From NCBI GenBank assembly GCA_019913005.1, contig JAIOHL010000016.1, positions 1 to 59,242 of the forward strand: DNA of 59,242 bases, written 5' to 3'. How positions within the stretch are numbered: position 1 is the first letter of the stretch; every line of letters starts with the position of its first letter. Below the pieces are notes generated by a model. That model was not told the origin of the DNA and ran no database searches. It saw only the letters and a list, made by a program, of their open reading frames with translations. Source of the stretch: Anaerolineae bacterium (lineage in GTDB: Bacteria > Chloroflexota > Anaerolineae > Aggregatilineales > J027). Positions 1 through 9,074 of the stretch are shown piece by piece. A program made the position numbers and the translations under genes.

Positions 1-780
1 CCCCAAACGGCGGCTGTTTCCACGCTGATTCCTCCCACGCCGACCCCCACACCGACCCTCACCCAAACCCCACCTCCCTCAACACCTGCCTTGCGCCCCA
101 ACGATTTACCGACCTATACCCCTGCCATCATTTCATTTCTACCCGAAAGCGCGACGCTAGCGGTAGATTATGCCATGCGTGCCCTACGCCAGAAGCTAGA
201 ATTGGTGGATGATGCCGTCATCGGGGTACTAAATTTACGCAAGGTCAATTGGCCGGATGGCAAACTGGGGTGTGCGCCGCGTATCGTTTCGTCCGCATTG
301 CGGGGAGAATCAGGTGTGGCGGGCTATCGTGTGGCCCTGAGTTATGGTGAAGAGGGTTATGTTTATCATACTGATAGCGAAGGCACGGTTTATTATTGTG
401 TACGGGCGGAGTTGTTGAGTGATGCGGGGGAGCCGCTGGCATTTGATCCGATTGGCGAATCCTTGATTGACCCGGCCCAATTAGATTTGGCGCGGCGATT
501 GGAAATGGATGCCGAGGCCATTGAGTGGGTGGACTTGTCAGCGGTGACGTGGATTGATTCCAGTTTAGGATGTCCCCGACCAAATCTCAACTACACAGTG
601 GTTAATATTCCCGGTTATCGCATGGTGTTTCGGGTGTTAGGGGATGAAGCAACGCCAACGACTTATATCTATCATTCAGATGGCTTGCAAGTCAGCTATT
701 GCGATACTGAATTAGAGGTGCTTCCGCCGCCCTATGGCCCGCTTGAGCCATTGATTATTGGAACGCCGGAAGCGGAATAA
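1..780 (+). CDS. Secreted two-repeat protein, 5' end outside window
   Basis: The reading frame is open from base 1, so the gene starts upstream of the window; the TTG at 91 is only an internal codon. The visible part opens with a Thr/Pro-rich linker, then two copies of a domain of about 70 residues. Each copy has a V-x-W-x-D/P-x-x-LGC motif, then PGYR or AGYR, then a Y-x-YH motif and a final Cys. The linker and paired cysteines suggest an exported or lipid-anchored protein. I know this repeat only as a recurrent uncharacterised domain of secreted proteins in Chloroflexota and cyanobacteria, so no activity is assigned. A hairpin terminator follows the stop codon. Confidence 0.7.
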   Translation, partial: PQTAAVSTLIPPTPTPTPTLTQTPPPSTPALRPNDLPTYTPAIISFLPESATLAVDYAMRALRQKLELVDDAVIGVLNLRKVNWPDGKLGCAPRIVSSALRGESGVAGYRVALSYGEEGYVYHTDSEGTVYYCVRAELLSDAGEPLAFDPIGESLIDPAQLDLARRLEMDAEAIEWVDLSAVTWIDSSLGCPRPNLNYTVVNIPGYRMVFRVLGDEATPTTYIYHSDGLQVSYCDTELEVLPPPYGPLEPLIIGTPEAE

Positions 781-801
781 CTTTTGCCCATAAAAACAAA
801 A

Positions 802-835
802 AATGCCTGTACTAGACAGGCGATATTTTTTCTAC
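802..835 (+). terminator. Rho-independent terminator after first gene
   Basis: Stem GCCTGT (805-810) and ACAGGC (816-821) with loop ACTAG, followed by a T-rich run. An A-rich stretch lies on the other side, so it may work in both directions. Confidence 0.75.
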
Positions 836-1212
836 TTACTAAATGGCGCAATATTTAAATTTAGTTGACTAAAATATATTTGCCTGACAAAGGGTGAAAT
901 CTATTGAAATAATTTGATAAGCTATTTGGACAAGAAGTTTTTACAAATCTTTTTGGTCTAAAGTGATTTTTCGACGGGCATAGCAAAAATAAGTTTTGTT
1001 GTAAGCTATTTTCGCAAAACCCCTGAAAAAAAATCTTTTTGCAAGAAATTTATTAGAATGAGATGAATGTTACTCACGGATTTGGTGATTTGCAACAAAC
1101 TTGCAGGCTTTTCACAAAACCTCAATACTTTCTCAATAATGCTCAACGATTCTTTAACGAATTCCTCATTTCGGCAACTGACTAAGAGACATCGTAAGAA
1201 AAATCATAGAAA
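836..1212. other. AT-rich gene-free stretch upstream of groESL
   Basis: About 375 bp of AT-rich DNA with no credible coding frame on either strand. A short palindrome TTTAG-TTGA-CTAAA lies near 860-873. I see no tRNA, repeat or riboswitch here; it is probably the upstream region of the groESL promoter. Confidence 0.5.
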
Positions 1213-1239
1213 TTAGCACTCCGCTGTATAGAGTGCTAA
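1213..1239 (+). promoter_or_regulatory. CIRCE operator 1 (HrcA site)
   Basis: Perfect CIRCE: TTAGCACTC, nine bases, GAGTGCTAA. This is the operator of the heat-shock repressor HrcA. It lies just upstream of the -35 box of the groESL promoter. Confidence 0.95.
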
Positions 1240-1246
1240 AAATATC

Positions 1247-1276
1247 TTGACATCTCTACCAACCAGACGGTATATT
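1247..1276 (+). promoter_or_regulatory. groESL housekeeping promoter
   Basis: -35 TTGACA at 1247-1252 and -10 TATATT at 1271-1276, spacer 18 bp. It lies exactly between the two CIRCE operators, so HrcA bound at either one would occlude RNA polymerase or block its clearance. Confidence 0.8.
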
Positions 1277-1287
1277 TTGGGTCGGAA

Positions 1288-1314
1288 TTAGCACTCCCCC
1301 AATAAGAGTGCTAA
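1288..1314 (+). promoter_or_regulatory. CIRCE operator 2 (HrcA site)
   Basis: A second perfect CIRCE with identical nine-base arms and a different nine-base spacer. It overlaps the expected transcription start and early 5' UTR, the usual position for HrcA repression. Confidence 0.95.
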
Positions 1315-1376
1315 CGACGAACAAAGTTGAAATTCATCTCAGTGAAATTTAAGTCATCCCTAATGAGGAGGATAGC

Positions 1377-1679
1377 ATGTCATTGAAGCTGCGTCCTTTG
1401 GCCGACCGCGTGATTGTCGAACCACAGGATAAAGAAGAGACTTTTGCGGGTGGTGCTTTGGTGCTGCCAGAAACCGCGAAGGAAAAACCCCAACAGGGTT
1501 TGATTTTGGCTGTTGGCCCGGGCCGTCGTGATGATGATGGCGCTTATATCAAGATGGATGTCAACACTGGTGATACCGTGCTGTTTGCCAAATATGCAGG
1601 TACCGAAGTCAAGGTTGATGGCAAGAAACTGCTCATCCTAAAAGAAACCGACATTCTGGCTGTTGTTGATAACAAGTAA
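1377..1679 (+). CDS. groES: Co-chaperonin GroES
   Basis: 100-residue Cpn10, the usual GroES length. It caps the GroEL cavity during ATP-driven folding in the cytoplasm. The N-terminus [12 protein letters not shown] is diagnostic; a mobile-loop region with [13 protein letters not shown] at about residues 20-33 and a C-terminal ILAVV strand complete the fold. The start is set by a strong GAGGAGG ribosome site at 1365-1371. First gene of the groES-groEL operon, 55 bp before groEL, with HrcA control shown by the two CIRCE elements. Confidence 0.97.
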   Translation: MSLKLRPLADRVIVEPQDKEETFAGGALVLPETAKEKPQQGLILAVGPGRRDDDGAYIKMDVNTGDTVLFAKYAGTEVKVDGKKLLILKETDILAVVDNK

Positions 1680-1734
1680 TTTCTAGCCTAGCAAATCTTA
1701 GAGAAACACAACTACTCGGAGGAGTAAAATCGTC

Positions 1735-3369
1735 ATGGCTAAACAACTGGTGTTTAATGAAGACGCCCGTCGTCGCCTAAAAGTGGGTATTGATATTTTG
1801 GCGAACGCTGTGAGCACCACCCTCGGCCCCAAGGGGCGCAACGTGGCCCTCGATAAGAAATTCGGCGCTCCCACCGTTACTCACGATGGTGTAACCGTTG
1901 CCAAAGAAATTGAATTGTCTGACCCCTATGAAAATATGGGTGCGCAACTGTTGAAGGAAGCCGCCACCAAGACCAACGACATCGCGGGTGATGGCACAAC
2001 CACCGCAACCGTGCTGGCTCAGGCGATTGTGAACGAAGGCCTGAAGAACATTGCTGCTGGTGCCAACCCCATGCTGCTGAAGCGTGGTATCGAAGCGGCC
2101 ACCGACAAAGTAGTCGAGGCCCTGCGTAAGATGTCGGTTGAAATTAACACCAAAGAAGAAATTGCCTCCGTCGCTTCCAACTCCGCACAGGATCGCCAAA
2201 TTGGTGAACTGATTGCCGAAGTGATGGACAAAGTGGGCAAGGACGGTGTGATTACCGTTGAAGAGAGCAAGGGTCTGGATTTCGAGACCGAATACGTCGA
2301 AGGTATGAATTTTGATCGTGGGTACATCAGCCCCTACTTCGTCAACCACCCCGAAACGATGCAGGCTGTCATTGAAGACCCCTATCTTTTGATTCATGAC
2401 AAGAAGATCAGCGCCGCTGCCGACCTCGTGCCGATTCTTGAAAAACTATTCCAGTTGGGCAAACGTGATGTCGTGATTATTGCAGAAGACGTTGATGGTG
2501 AAGCGCTCGCCACCCTCGTGTTGAACAAACTGCGCGGCATGATTAATGTTGTCGCCATCAAAGCCCCCGGCTTTGGTGATCGTCGCAAGGCCATGCTGCG
2601 TGACATTGCTGTACTGACGGGTGGTCAGGTCATTAGCGAAGAAATGGGTCGCAAGCTGGACAGCGTGACCATTGACGATTTGGGTCGCGCCGGCAAAGTG
2701 GTCTGCACCAAAGATGATACCACTGTCGTGGATGGCTTGGGCGATCAGGCTGACATCAAGGCCCGTATCGAAGAAATCCGCGTCGAAATTGAAAACAGCA
2801 CCAGCGACTATGACAAAGAAAAACTCAACGAACGTCTGGCGAAGCTGGCGGGTGGCGTGGCTGTGATTCGCGTCGGTGCTGCTACCGAAGTTGAACTGAA
2901 GGAAAAGAAGCACCGCGTTGAAGACGCCCTGAGCGCAACCCGTGCCGCCGTTGAAGAAGGCATTGTTCCCGGTGGTGGTGTGGCGCTGATTAACGCAATT
3001 GCCACTCTTGATAGCGTAAAGATGACCTATGCCGATGAAAACACGGGTGTGGCGATTCTGCGTACCGCGCTGGAAACCCCCATCAAGAAGATTGCTGCCA
3101 ATGCCGGTCAAGACGGTGGCGTGATTATCAACAACGTTCGCCGTATTCAGGTGGAAAAAGGCAACAACAAGATTGGTTATGACGTGATGACGGGCGAATA
3201 TGTCGACATGATTGTCGCTGGTTTGCTCGATCCGGTGAAGGTGACTCGTGGTGCGCTGGAAAATGCTGCCAGCATCGCTGCGATGATCCTGACCACCGAA
3301 GCGCTCATCACCGACATTCCTGAGGAAGACAAATCCCCAGCAATGCCCCCCGGCGGCATGGATTACTAA
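1735..3369 (+). CDS. groL: Chaperonin GroEL
   Basis: 544-residue Cpn60 that forms the double-ring ATP-dependent folding chamber with GroES. Hallmarks: an N-terminal [15 protein letters not shown] segment, the ATP-site [12 protein letters not shown] motif near residue 85, and a GGGVALI motif near 415. A CGGAGGAG ribosome site at 1717-1724 fixes the ATG. The C-terminal tail is short (PPGGMDY), with one GGM unit instead of a long GGM repeat. This suggests a dedicated housekeeping copy, but GroEL tails vary. A good terminator follows, so the operon is bicistronic. Confidence 0.98.
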   Translation: MAKQLVFNEDARRRLKVGIDILANAVSTTLGPKGRNVALDKKFGAPTVTHDGVTVAKEIELSDPYENMGAQLLKEAATKTNDIAGDGTTTATVLAQAIVNEGLKNIAAGANPMLLKRGIEAATDKVVEALRKMSVEINTKEEIASVASNSAQDRQIGELIAEVMDKVGKDGVITVEESKGLDFETEYVEGMNFDRGYISPYFVNHPETMQAVIEDPYLLIHDKKISAAADLVPILEKLFQLGKRDVVIIAEDVDGEALATLVLNKLRGMINVVAIKAPGFGDRRKAMLRDIAVLTGGQVISEEMGRKLDSVTIDDLGRAGKVVCTKDDTTVVDGLGDQADIKARIEEIRVEIENSTSDYDKEKLNERLAKLAGGVAVIRVGAATEVELKEKKHRVEDALSATRAAVEEGIVPGGGVALINAIATLDSVKMTYADENTGVAILRTALETPIKKIAANAGQDGGVIINNVRRIQVEKGNNKIGYDVMTGEYVDMIVAGLLDPVKVTRGALENAASIAAMILTTEALITDIPEEDKSPAMPPGGMDY

Positions 3370-3394
3370 TCCAACCCCTCGACTTAAACACCAA

Positions 3395-3436
3395 GACGGA
3401 TTCGGCAGCAATGTCGAGTCCGTTTTTGATTTTTGA
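3395..3436 (+). terminator. groESL terminator
   Basis: Stem ACGGATTCG (3396-3404) pairs with CGAGTCCGT (3415-3423, one G-T wobble) across a 10-base loop, followed by T runs. Confidence 0.85.
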
Positions 3437-3451
3437 GGCACAGAACCTTAA

Positions 3452-3480
3452 TTGCCCCTTCTGGCTATGACTAGTACAAT
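3452..3480 (+). promoter_or_regulatory. Promoter of the GAF histidine kinase gene
   Basis: -35 TTGCCC at 3452-3457, 17-bp spacer, -10 TACAAT at 3475-3480, about 70 bp before the start codon. Confidence 0.55.
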
Positions 3481-3549
3481 GGAACTAACCATCGGGACTA
3501 AAGGGAAACAAGTATCACCTGCTTGTATAAGTAAAAGTATTGGTACGCT

Positions 3550-6165
3550 ATGGATTTCTGGCCGTCAATTAACGCAAGTCGCATTTTGATTGTTGAGTCG
3601 GATGTCAATCTGGCTGACGCCCTCCATGATATGTTGGTGGCTGAGAATTACTATGTCCAGAAAGCCTATAATCTGGGCGATGCACGGTTCTCGGTTCGAC
3701 ACCATCATTATGACGTGGCGTTGGTAGATTTGCGGGTGAGTGATACCGATGGGCAGTCGGCGGCGGATGTCTTTCAAAGAGACCCTGCCTTTGAGTATGT
3801 GACATGGATTGCGATTTCAACGTCACCTGCCAAAGTGATGCCCCCGGAAGGTGCTTCAGGGATGATTACCGCGCCGATTCATACACAGGCAGTCTTGAAC
3901 ATTGTGGCCCAAACACTTGAACGGGCCAAATTGAAGCCTGCCAATTTATCGAACATGCCAGAAATGACCTCCCGCGATGAGTTGTTGAAACTACTGGAGC
4001 GTAATCTGCTAGAACAACAGACGCTTTCAGGCATTGCGCGGATGCTTAATTCAACCCTTGATTTGAACACTGTGTTGACGAAAGTAGTGGATGCAGCAAC
4101 TTCCCTGACCAACGCCGAAGAAGGCTTACTGCTTTTGCCGGATGATGAAGGCAAAACGCTGTATATTCGTGCTGCCAAAGGTATTGACCACGAGACCGCA
4201 CGCGAGTTTCGCATCAAAACGCAAGATACCCTAGCAGGCCATGTCTTCCAGACAGGGAATCCCGTCTTGGTTGGGCGAGCAGGCTGGCAAAAAGTCAAAA
4301 CCCAATACTTCGCTCGTTCACTGCTCTACGTCCCAATGCAGGTCAAAGGTCAAAATGTCGGGGTGTTAGGCGTCAACAATCGCATGACTGACCGCACCTT
4401 TACCGAACGTGACCGCGAACTGTTGCAAGATTTGGCCTCACACGCGGCGATTGCCATCGAAAATGCCCGTTTATATGGCGAAAGTGTGATGCGCTCCCGT
4501 GAATTGGCGACCTTAGTGAATGCCAGTGTCGCCGTCAATACCACCTTATCCTTAGAAGTGGTACTGCCAACCATCGGCGAACAGTTTATCCATGCCCTCA
4601 ACATCAGCTTGTGTGAGCTAGCCACCATTGATGGCGGAACGGGCACGCTGCGTGTCATTTCACGTTATATACAGGGGCATTGGTCACCCGAACACTCCCC
4701 ACAATTGAACCCACTCCAAGTCACCGTGTTTCGTCACAGTCTAGAGCAGCGTCAAGTGATGGTGCTCGGCCTTGAGGAATTGGTCAACGACAAAGTGAAT
4801 TATCAGTATCTATCGGGTCAACAGGCCCAAAAATTATGCCTGATTCCGGTTTTTAGCAATAATCAGCCTCATGGGGTTGTGGAACTGATTTATCATCACA
4901 GACACTCCGACCCAGTGATTTCTGCCGACTGGGAAGAAAAAAGCCATCATTTGTTGACGATGGCCCTCAACAATCAAGATGATTTTATCGAACAAAAAGA
5001 GTTGGCGTGGTCTTTGGCAAAAACTGCCGAAGCGAATGTTTGTAATGTTTGGCGCTGGGACCCTATTTACAAAATGCTGCACCAATTACTCGGTGTTGGC
5101 AAAGGGGTATGGCTTGCTTCCCCTAGTCCTATGCTCAATTTCAATAAATTGAAGTTGCTCCGTCGAACGGTGCTGCAAAGTGAGACGGTTGAGATTACAG
5201 CCAATGCCCAACTCGACCCCGACGAGGCGGTGCTGCTCGATTTCTATCACGCACAAGGTTTGCTTGTTTTGCCATTGATGATAACGGGTCAGGTCGTGGG
5301 GGTGGTGGTGTTGGCAGACACCTTGAGCAAACGTACCTTTGGCAAGCGCGAATTTAAGTTGGCCCAAGCGCTGGTGCTGCAAGCGGGGAATGCCTTGCAA
5401 AATGCCCGTTTGTATAATGATCTTGAAACCAGTCTGCAAAAACTGCGCAAAGCCCAAACGCAGCTTGTTCAAGCCGCCCGCATGTCAGCGATGGGGGAAT
5501 TGGCGGCAGCGGTGGCTCACCAAATTAACAACCCCTTGACGACCATTTTGGGGGATACCGAAATATTATTGCAGGACAGCCCGGAGGTAGACCCCTCCCA
5601 TGAAGCCCTCCAAGCAATACATCGGGCCGGACAGCGAGCGCATGAAGTGGTACGACGCTTGTTGAGTATGGCCTATCGTGACCGCGAAAGTGAACATTTG
5701 GAGCCGATGGACGTCAATATCACCATCCGAAATACATTGGCACTGGTCACCAGCCATATCGAGCGTGGCTTTATTGCCCTAACCGCTGATCTAGCGGATA
5801 ATCTACCTATCATCAACGGACTGCGCGGACAAATGGAAGATGTTTGGCTCAATTTGCTACTGAATGCCCGCGATGCCGTCATGGAACAAGATACCCGCAA
5901 AATTGGCATTATGTCTTGTTTAGACCCGGATGGCATCATACGGGTTGAGGTGTGGGATAATGGGCCGGGGATTCCCGATGAAGAGCGTGAGGCGATTTTT
6001 GATGCGTTTTATACCACGAAACAACCGGGGCAGGGGACAGGACTTGGACTTCATATTTCTCGACAGATTGTAGAAAAATGCGGCGGGCAAATTTCTGCCG
6101 AAAAGCCTGAAAACGGCAAAACAGGTGCCCGTTTTGTCGTGTTATTACCAGCACTCGAAAAATAA
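3550..6165 (+). CDS. Receiver-GAF hybrid sensor histidine kinase
   Basis: 871 residues, no membrane segment, so a cytoplasmic sensor. Order: receiver-like domain (about 8-125, candidate phospho-acceptor Asp60 in VALVDLRVSD), GAF domain (about 160-305), two further GAF-like regions (about 320-470 and 490-635), a coiled linker, HisKA with the H-box His657 (AVAHQINNPL), and an ATPase domain with N-box near 768-777, DNGPGIPD at 803 and GTGLGLH at 829. Predicted to autophosphorylate at His657 and pass phosphate to a response regulator; two OmpR-type regulators follow. Oddity: where receivers have a conserved Lys-Pro, this one reads TAP, so the N-terminal receiver may not signal in the usual way. 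The GAF ligand is unknown. Confidence 0.85.
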   Translation: MDFWPSINASRILIVESDVNLADALHDMLVAENYYVQKAYNLGDARFSVRHHHYDVALVDLRVSDTDGQSAADVFQRDPAFEYVTWIAISTSPAKVMPPEGASGMITAPIHTQAVLNIVAQTLERAKLKPANLSNMPEMTSRDELLKLLERNLLEQQTLSGIARMLNSTLDLNTVLTKVVDAATSLTNAEEGLLLLPDDEGKTLYIRAAKGIDHETAREFRIKTQDTLAGHVFQTGNPVLVGRAGWQKVKTQYFARSLLYVPMQVKGQNVGVLGVNNRMTDRTFTERDRELLQDLASHAAIAIENARLYGESVMRSRELATLVNASVAVNTTLSLEVVLPTIGEQFIHALNISLCELATIDGGTGTLRVISRYIQGHWSPEHSPQLNPLQVTVFRHSLEQRQVMVLGLEELVNDKVNYQYLSGQQAQKLCLIPVFSNNQPHGVVELIYHHRHSDPVISADWEEKSHHLLTMALNNQDDFIEQKELAWSLAKTAEANVCNVWRWDPIYKMLHQLLGVGKGVWLASPSPMLNFNKLKLLRRTVLQSETVEITANAQLDPDEAVLLDFYHAQGLLVLPLMITGQVVGVVVLADTLSKRTFGKREFKLAQALVLQAGNALQNARLYNDLETSLQKLRKAQTQLVQAARMSAMGELAAAVAHQINNPLTTILGDTEILLQDSPEVDPSHEALQAIHRAGQRAHEVVRRLLSMAYRDRESEHLEPMDVNITIRNTLALVTSHIERGFIALTADLADNLPIINGLRGQMEDVWLNLLLNARDAVMEQDTRKIGIMSCLDPDGIIRVEVWDNGPGIPDEEREAIFDAFYTTKQPGQGTGLGLHISRQIVEKCGGQISAEKPENGKTGARFVVLLPALEK

Positions 6166-6187
6166 AGCGGCGAGAGGAAGACTTTCT

Positions 6188-6892
6188 ATGAGCAGCAGTA
6201 CCAACCATATCCTCGTGGTAGATGATGATCCTGATGTGCTGGGGACGCTGACCCGTGCCTTAACACGGGATGGCTTTGATGTATCATCAGCGAACTCCGG
6301 TCCAGATGCCTTAGATCAATTAAAACGACGTGTGCCCGATTTGGTGATTTTAGATGTGATGATGCCGGGCATGACGGGCTTTGAAGTCTGCAAACGGATT
6401 CGGGCCGACTCGGCCATGAATCATATTCCGGTGTTGTTTTTGACGGCACGTGGGCATACCGATGACATTGTGGCCGGACTGGATGCTGGTGGGGATGATT
6501 ATGTCGTCAAACCCTTTGAACTGATTGAATTACAAGCACGGGTGCGGGCCTTGCTTCGTCGCAGCGAACGCGATGCTTTGAAGGTCAGTTCACGCATCCA
6601 AGTCGGTCATTTGATTCTCGATTCGGATACCTATCGGGCTTCGATTGGTGACCAGACCATGCAGCTAACGTTTACCGAACATCGCCTGCTGCGCTATTTG
6701 ATGGAGCATATCAATCAGGCCCTTTCGCCCGGCCACTTGTTAGAAGCCGTTTGGAGCTATCCCCCCAACACCGGTGATCCCGATTTGGTGCGTGCCCATA
6801 TCCGCAACCTTCGTTCCAAACTGCAAGACATGGACCCCGAAAGCCAATTTATCAAGACCATTCATGGCGTCGGTTATATGATGAATGAATAG
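6188..6892 (+). CDS. OmpR-family response regulator 1
   Basis: 234-residue two-domain transcription regulator. Receiver (1-120): acidic VDDD near 11-14, phospho-acceptor Asp56 (LVILDVMMPG), Thr86 and Lys108 (YVVKPF). Winged-helix DNA-binding domain about 137-232, with the LTFTEHRLLRYL and RNLRSKLQ helices and a C-terminal HGVGYMM hairpin. I chose the ATG at 6188 over an in-frame upstream codon at 6125 because a GAGAGGA-like ribosome site precedes it and the receiver starts cleanly there. It lies 22 bp after the histidine kinase, so it is the likeliest cognate partner. Targets are unknown. Confidence 0.9.
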   Translation: MSSSTNHILVVDDDPDVLGTLTRALTRDGFDVSSANSGPDALDQLKRRVPDLVILDVMMPGMTGFEVCKRIRADSAMNHIPVLFLTARGHTDDIVAGLDAGGDDYVVKPFELIELQARVRALLRRSERDALKVSSRIQVGHLILDSDTYRASIGDQTMQLTFTEHRLLRYLMEHINQALSPGHLLEAVWSYPPNTGDPDLVRAHIRNLRSKLQDMDPESQFIKTIHGVGYMMNE

Positions 6893-6939
6893 GCGGATGA
6901 CTCATTAGAATTTCTTCGGGAAAAATTCATAGGAGTTTC

Positions 6940-6976
6940 ATGGACTGGCCTTTATTTTAGGCCAGTTTGTTTGTTA
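6940..6976 (+). terminator. Terminator after response regulator 1
   Basis: Stem ACTGGCC (6944-6950) and GGCCAGT (6960-6966) with a T/A-rich 9-base loop, then TTTGTTTGTT. It separates the kinase-regulator unit from the second regulator. Confidence 0.8.
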
Positions 6977-6979
6977 CCA

Positions 6980-7049
6980 TTGATTCAATAGAAAGTCAAA
7001 AAGCCTTACCGTAATAGGGGGACATCTCATAACCCCTGTATTGAATCAA
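6980..7049 (+). repeat. Long-spaced inverted repeat before response regulator 2
   Basis: Perfect 11-bp arms TTGATTCAATA (6980-6990) and TATTGAATCAA (7039-7049), 48 bp apart, with a nested AGGGG/CCCCT pair (7016-7020 and 7033-7037). The right arm touches the ribosome site AAGGAG (7048-7053). It could be paired operator half-sites or a leader RNA hairpin. Confidence 0.6.
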
Positions 7050-7061
7050 GGAGCCACACAC

Positions 7062-7778
7062 ATGCCAGTGATTATGGTGGTAGAAGACGACGAGATTATT
7101 CTTGAAACACTTGAGCGTGTGCTTGAGCGTGAAGGGCATGATGTGTTGGGTGTCCTGAATAGTTATGAGGTTTTGTCCATCGCCCGCGAATCGCAACCGG
7201 ATTTGATTATCTTGGATATGGTGCTGCCGGGTGATAATGGTCTGTCTCTTTGCACCCAACTTCGCAAGCTGCCTCATCTGACCGACGTACCAATTTTGTT
7301 CCTGACCGCCTATCACAGCGCTCATGAGATTGCGTTGGCGTTGGATGCGGGGGGCGACGATTTTATGCGCAAGCCCTTTAGCACCCGTGAACTTAATGCA
7401 CGGATTCGCGCTCTGCTGCGACGGGCCAATCGTAACAAGAAAGAAGAGCAACAGCGCCTAACGATTGACTATAATTTGCGAACGGTATCGGTAGATCAAC
7501 GGGTGATTAGCCTTACGCCAGTGGAATTTGAACTACTCGATTATCTGTGTGTCAACCCCGATAAATATCACACCGCCAATGATTTGTTGGAATCGGTGTG
7601 GGATTACCCGGCAGGCTCTGGTGATACAGCCCTTGTCCGCAATCATATCCATAACTTGCGGAATAAATTGGAGTTCGATCCCGACCGACCGCGTATCATT
7701 ATTTCGCTGCATGGACGCGGCTATCGTATCAATGCTCATGTTCACAAAATCGGTAAACCAACGGAAATGGTCGTATAG
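7062..7778 (+). CDS. OmpR-family response regulator 2
   Basis: 238-residue paralogue of the preceding regulator: receiver with VVEDD at 6-10, phospho-acceptor Asp52 (IILDMVLPG) and Lys104 (MRKPF), then a winged-helix DNA-binding domain (about 130-225) with RNHIHNLRNKL and HGRGYRI. The ATG at 7062 is chosen over a TTG at 7041 because AAGGAG sits 8 bases before it and the fold starts there. A terminator and an 11-bp inverted repeat separate it from regulator 1, so it is probably transcribed separately. It lies directly upstream of the Tad-like surface genes, which makes them plausible targets (inference). Confidence 0.9.
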   Translation: MPVIMVVEDDEIILETLERVLEREGHDVLGVLNSYEVLSIARESQPDLIILDMVLPGDNGLSLCTQLRKLPHLTDVPILFLTAYHSAHEIALALDAGGDDFMRKPFSTRELNARIRALLRRANRNKKEEQQRLTIDYNLRTVSVDQRVISLTPVEFELLDYLCVNPDKYHTANDLLESVWDYPAGSGDTALVRNHIHNLRNKLEFDPDRPRIIISLHGRGYRINAHVHKIGKPTEMVV

Positions 7779-7902
7779 GCCATACAGGTCATAGACCTAG
7801 TTTTACGAATTTCAGATAATATCCATTGTCGCGCGGCAGCATTTATCCAGTCCGGCGGCAATTTTGTTTTTATCCAAAAACAGTTAAAGTTGGGTAAGAA
7901 TA

Positions 7903-8056
7903 ATTAGGGTAATTCGGCCTATTGGCTACCCTAATGACAATATATGCACAAGTTCTCACAATTGAGAACACGGCTTTTATGGCAGGTATGGTATCATGTC
8001 AACAGGAGTTGCCACTCCTCGGATGAGCCTATCCTGAAACTCGTCCAACAGAGTTT
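7903..8056 (+). promoter_or_regulatory. Structured leader upstream of Tad-like genes
   Basis: Five consecutive inverted repeats in about 155 bp: ATTAGGGTA/TACCCTAAT (7903-7911, 7927-7935), GTTCTCA/TGAGAAC (7952-7958, 7963-7969), GGAGT/ACTCC (8005-8009, 8014-8018), GGAT/ATCC (8021-8024, 8031-8034) and AAACTC/GAGTTT (8037-8042, 8051-8056). The first two look like protein operators; the last three would be in the mRNA just before the start codon. I recognise no known riboswitch signature. Confidence 0.5.
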
Positions 8057-8075
8057 TGATTAGAGGGCTAACCTT

Positions 8076-9041
8076 ATGCGAAAACCGCTTAAAAGAACTT
8101 TTCGGAGAGCCTTAGCCATTTTAGATGGCCGCACCAGCCGGACTCGTGGGCAAAGCCTCGTAGAATTGACATTGACCATGCCAATTTTGCTGCTGATGCT
8201 GTTAGGCTTGGTTGAGATTGGGTGGCTTGCTAATAATTATCTCACCCTGCTTGATGCCACTCGTGAAGCAGGGCGCTATGGCTCGGTACGCGATCCTAAT
8301 CTTTGGCAGATTGGCTATGAAACCAGCTACCATATGATGGACTGTGACTTTGACACGCCTGAAAATGGGAATTATGGTTCCACGCACTATGATAAGTATC
8401 AACAGGAATTGGTGGGTACCTATCCCGGTCCCTCCCTCCCCGGCTTTAACACCGGGGTCGAAACTCCGGGTCTGCAATTTTACGATGGGGTAGCCTGCTC
8501 CGCGATCACCAATATCTTGCCACTGCCATTTAACGATGCCGAGGATGATGTCGTCGTTTCGGTCTTTTCCTATGCCTACTTTGCCAATGACCGTCGCATT
8601 CATGTGGTGGGTCGCCTGCCCAGCCGCGGTAATGAATGCACGGGCGCCGATGAACCTTATGCAAATGCCTTATATAAGATTCCAGCCACCCAAGCTGATT
8701 CGGGTGGTGAAAACCGATTGGGCTATTTCTTCCGGGGCAACCATATGTCTTCCCATACTCCCGGTTGTCGCGGGTCAGAATTTACCACCGCTGAAGTGGA
8801 AGACATGTTGAATCGTACCCTGTTGAATAATACGGGGGGACCAATTACCGATCCTGAAATTCGTGAAATGGGTGCTGGCGGTATGGTGCTGGTGGAAATT
8901 TTCTGGCAGCATGAACAACTGCTCGGGATTCCATTCTTCACATTTTTTGAGGATCAATTTGATATTCATGTTTGGTCAATGTTCCCCAACACTGCGGCTG
9001 AGCCAATTTGTGGCCTCTTGCGCGATGATGCACAGTGCTAG
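8076..9041 (+). CDS. TadE-like surface/pilus protein
   Basis: 321 residues. A basic N-terminus is followed by the TadE signature GQSLVELTLTMPI and a hydrophobic helix (about residues 30-50) ending near LDATREAGRYG, typical of pseudopilin-like proteins of Tad/Flp systems. The remainder is an extracellular domain with many cysteines and acidic residues, unlike short classical TadE proteins. It begins a run of three related genes; 33 bp separate it from the next. No Tad ATPase, prepilin peptidase or secretin gene lies in the window, so assembly factors must be elsewhere. The role as pilus or surface component is by family only. Confidence 0.75.
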   Translation: MRKPLKRTFRRALAILDGRTSRTRGQSLVELTLTMPILLLMLLGLVEIGWLANNYLTLLDATREAGRYGSVRDPNLWQIGYETSYHMMDCDFDTPENGNYGSTHYDKYQQELVGTYPGPSLPGFNTGVETPGLQFYDGVACSAITNILPLPFNDAEDDVVVSVFSYAYFANDRRIHVVGRLPSRGNECTGADEPYANALYKIPATQADSGGENRLGYFFRGNHMSSHTPGCRGSEFTTAEVEDMLNRTLLNNTGGPITDPEIREMGAGGMVLVEIFWQHEQLLGIPFFTFFEDQFDIHVWSMFPNTAAEPICGLLRDDAQC

Positions 9042-9074
9042 TGACCGTCAAGAAAATGATGAGGGCCTCTGGAT

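Noticed and set aside
2446-3441. 331-residue minus-strand frame opposite groEL
   Set aside because: It mirrors the codon structure of a highly conserved groEL gene, has no ribosome site or known motif and extends across the groESL terminator.
7903-8056. c-di-GMP riboswitch before the Tad-like genes
   Set aside because: The expected conserved GEMM motifs are not present, though the region is structured.
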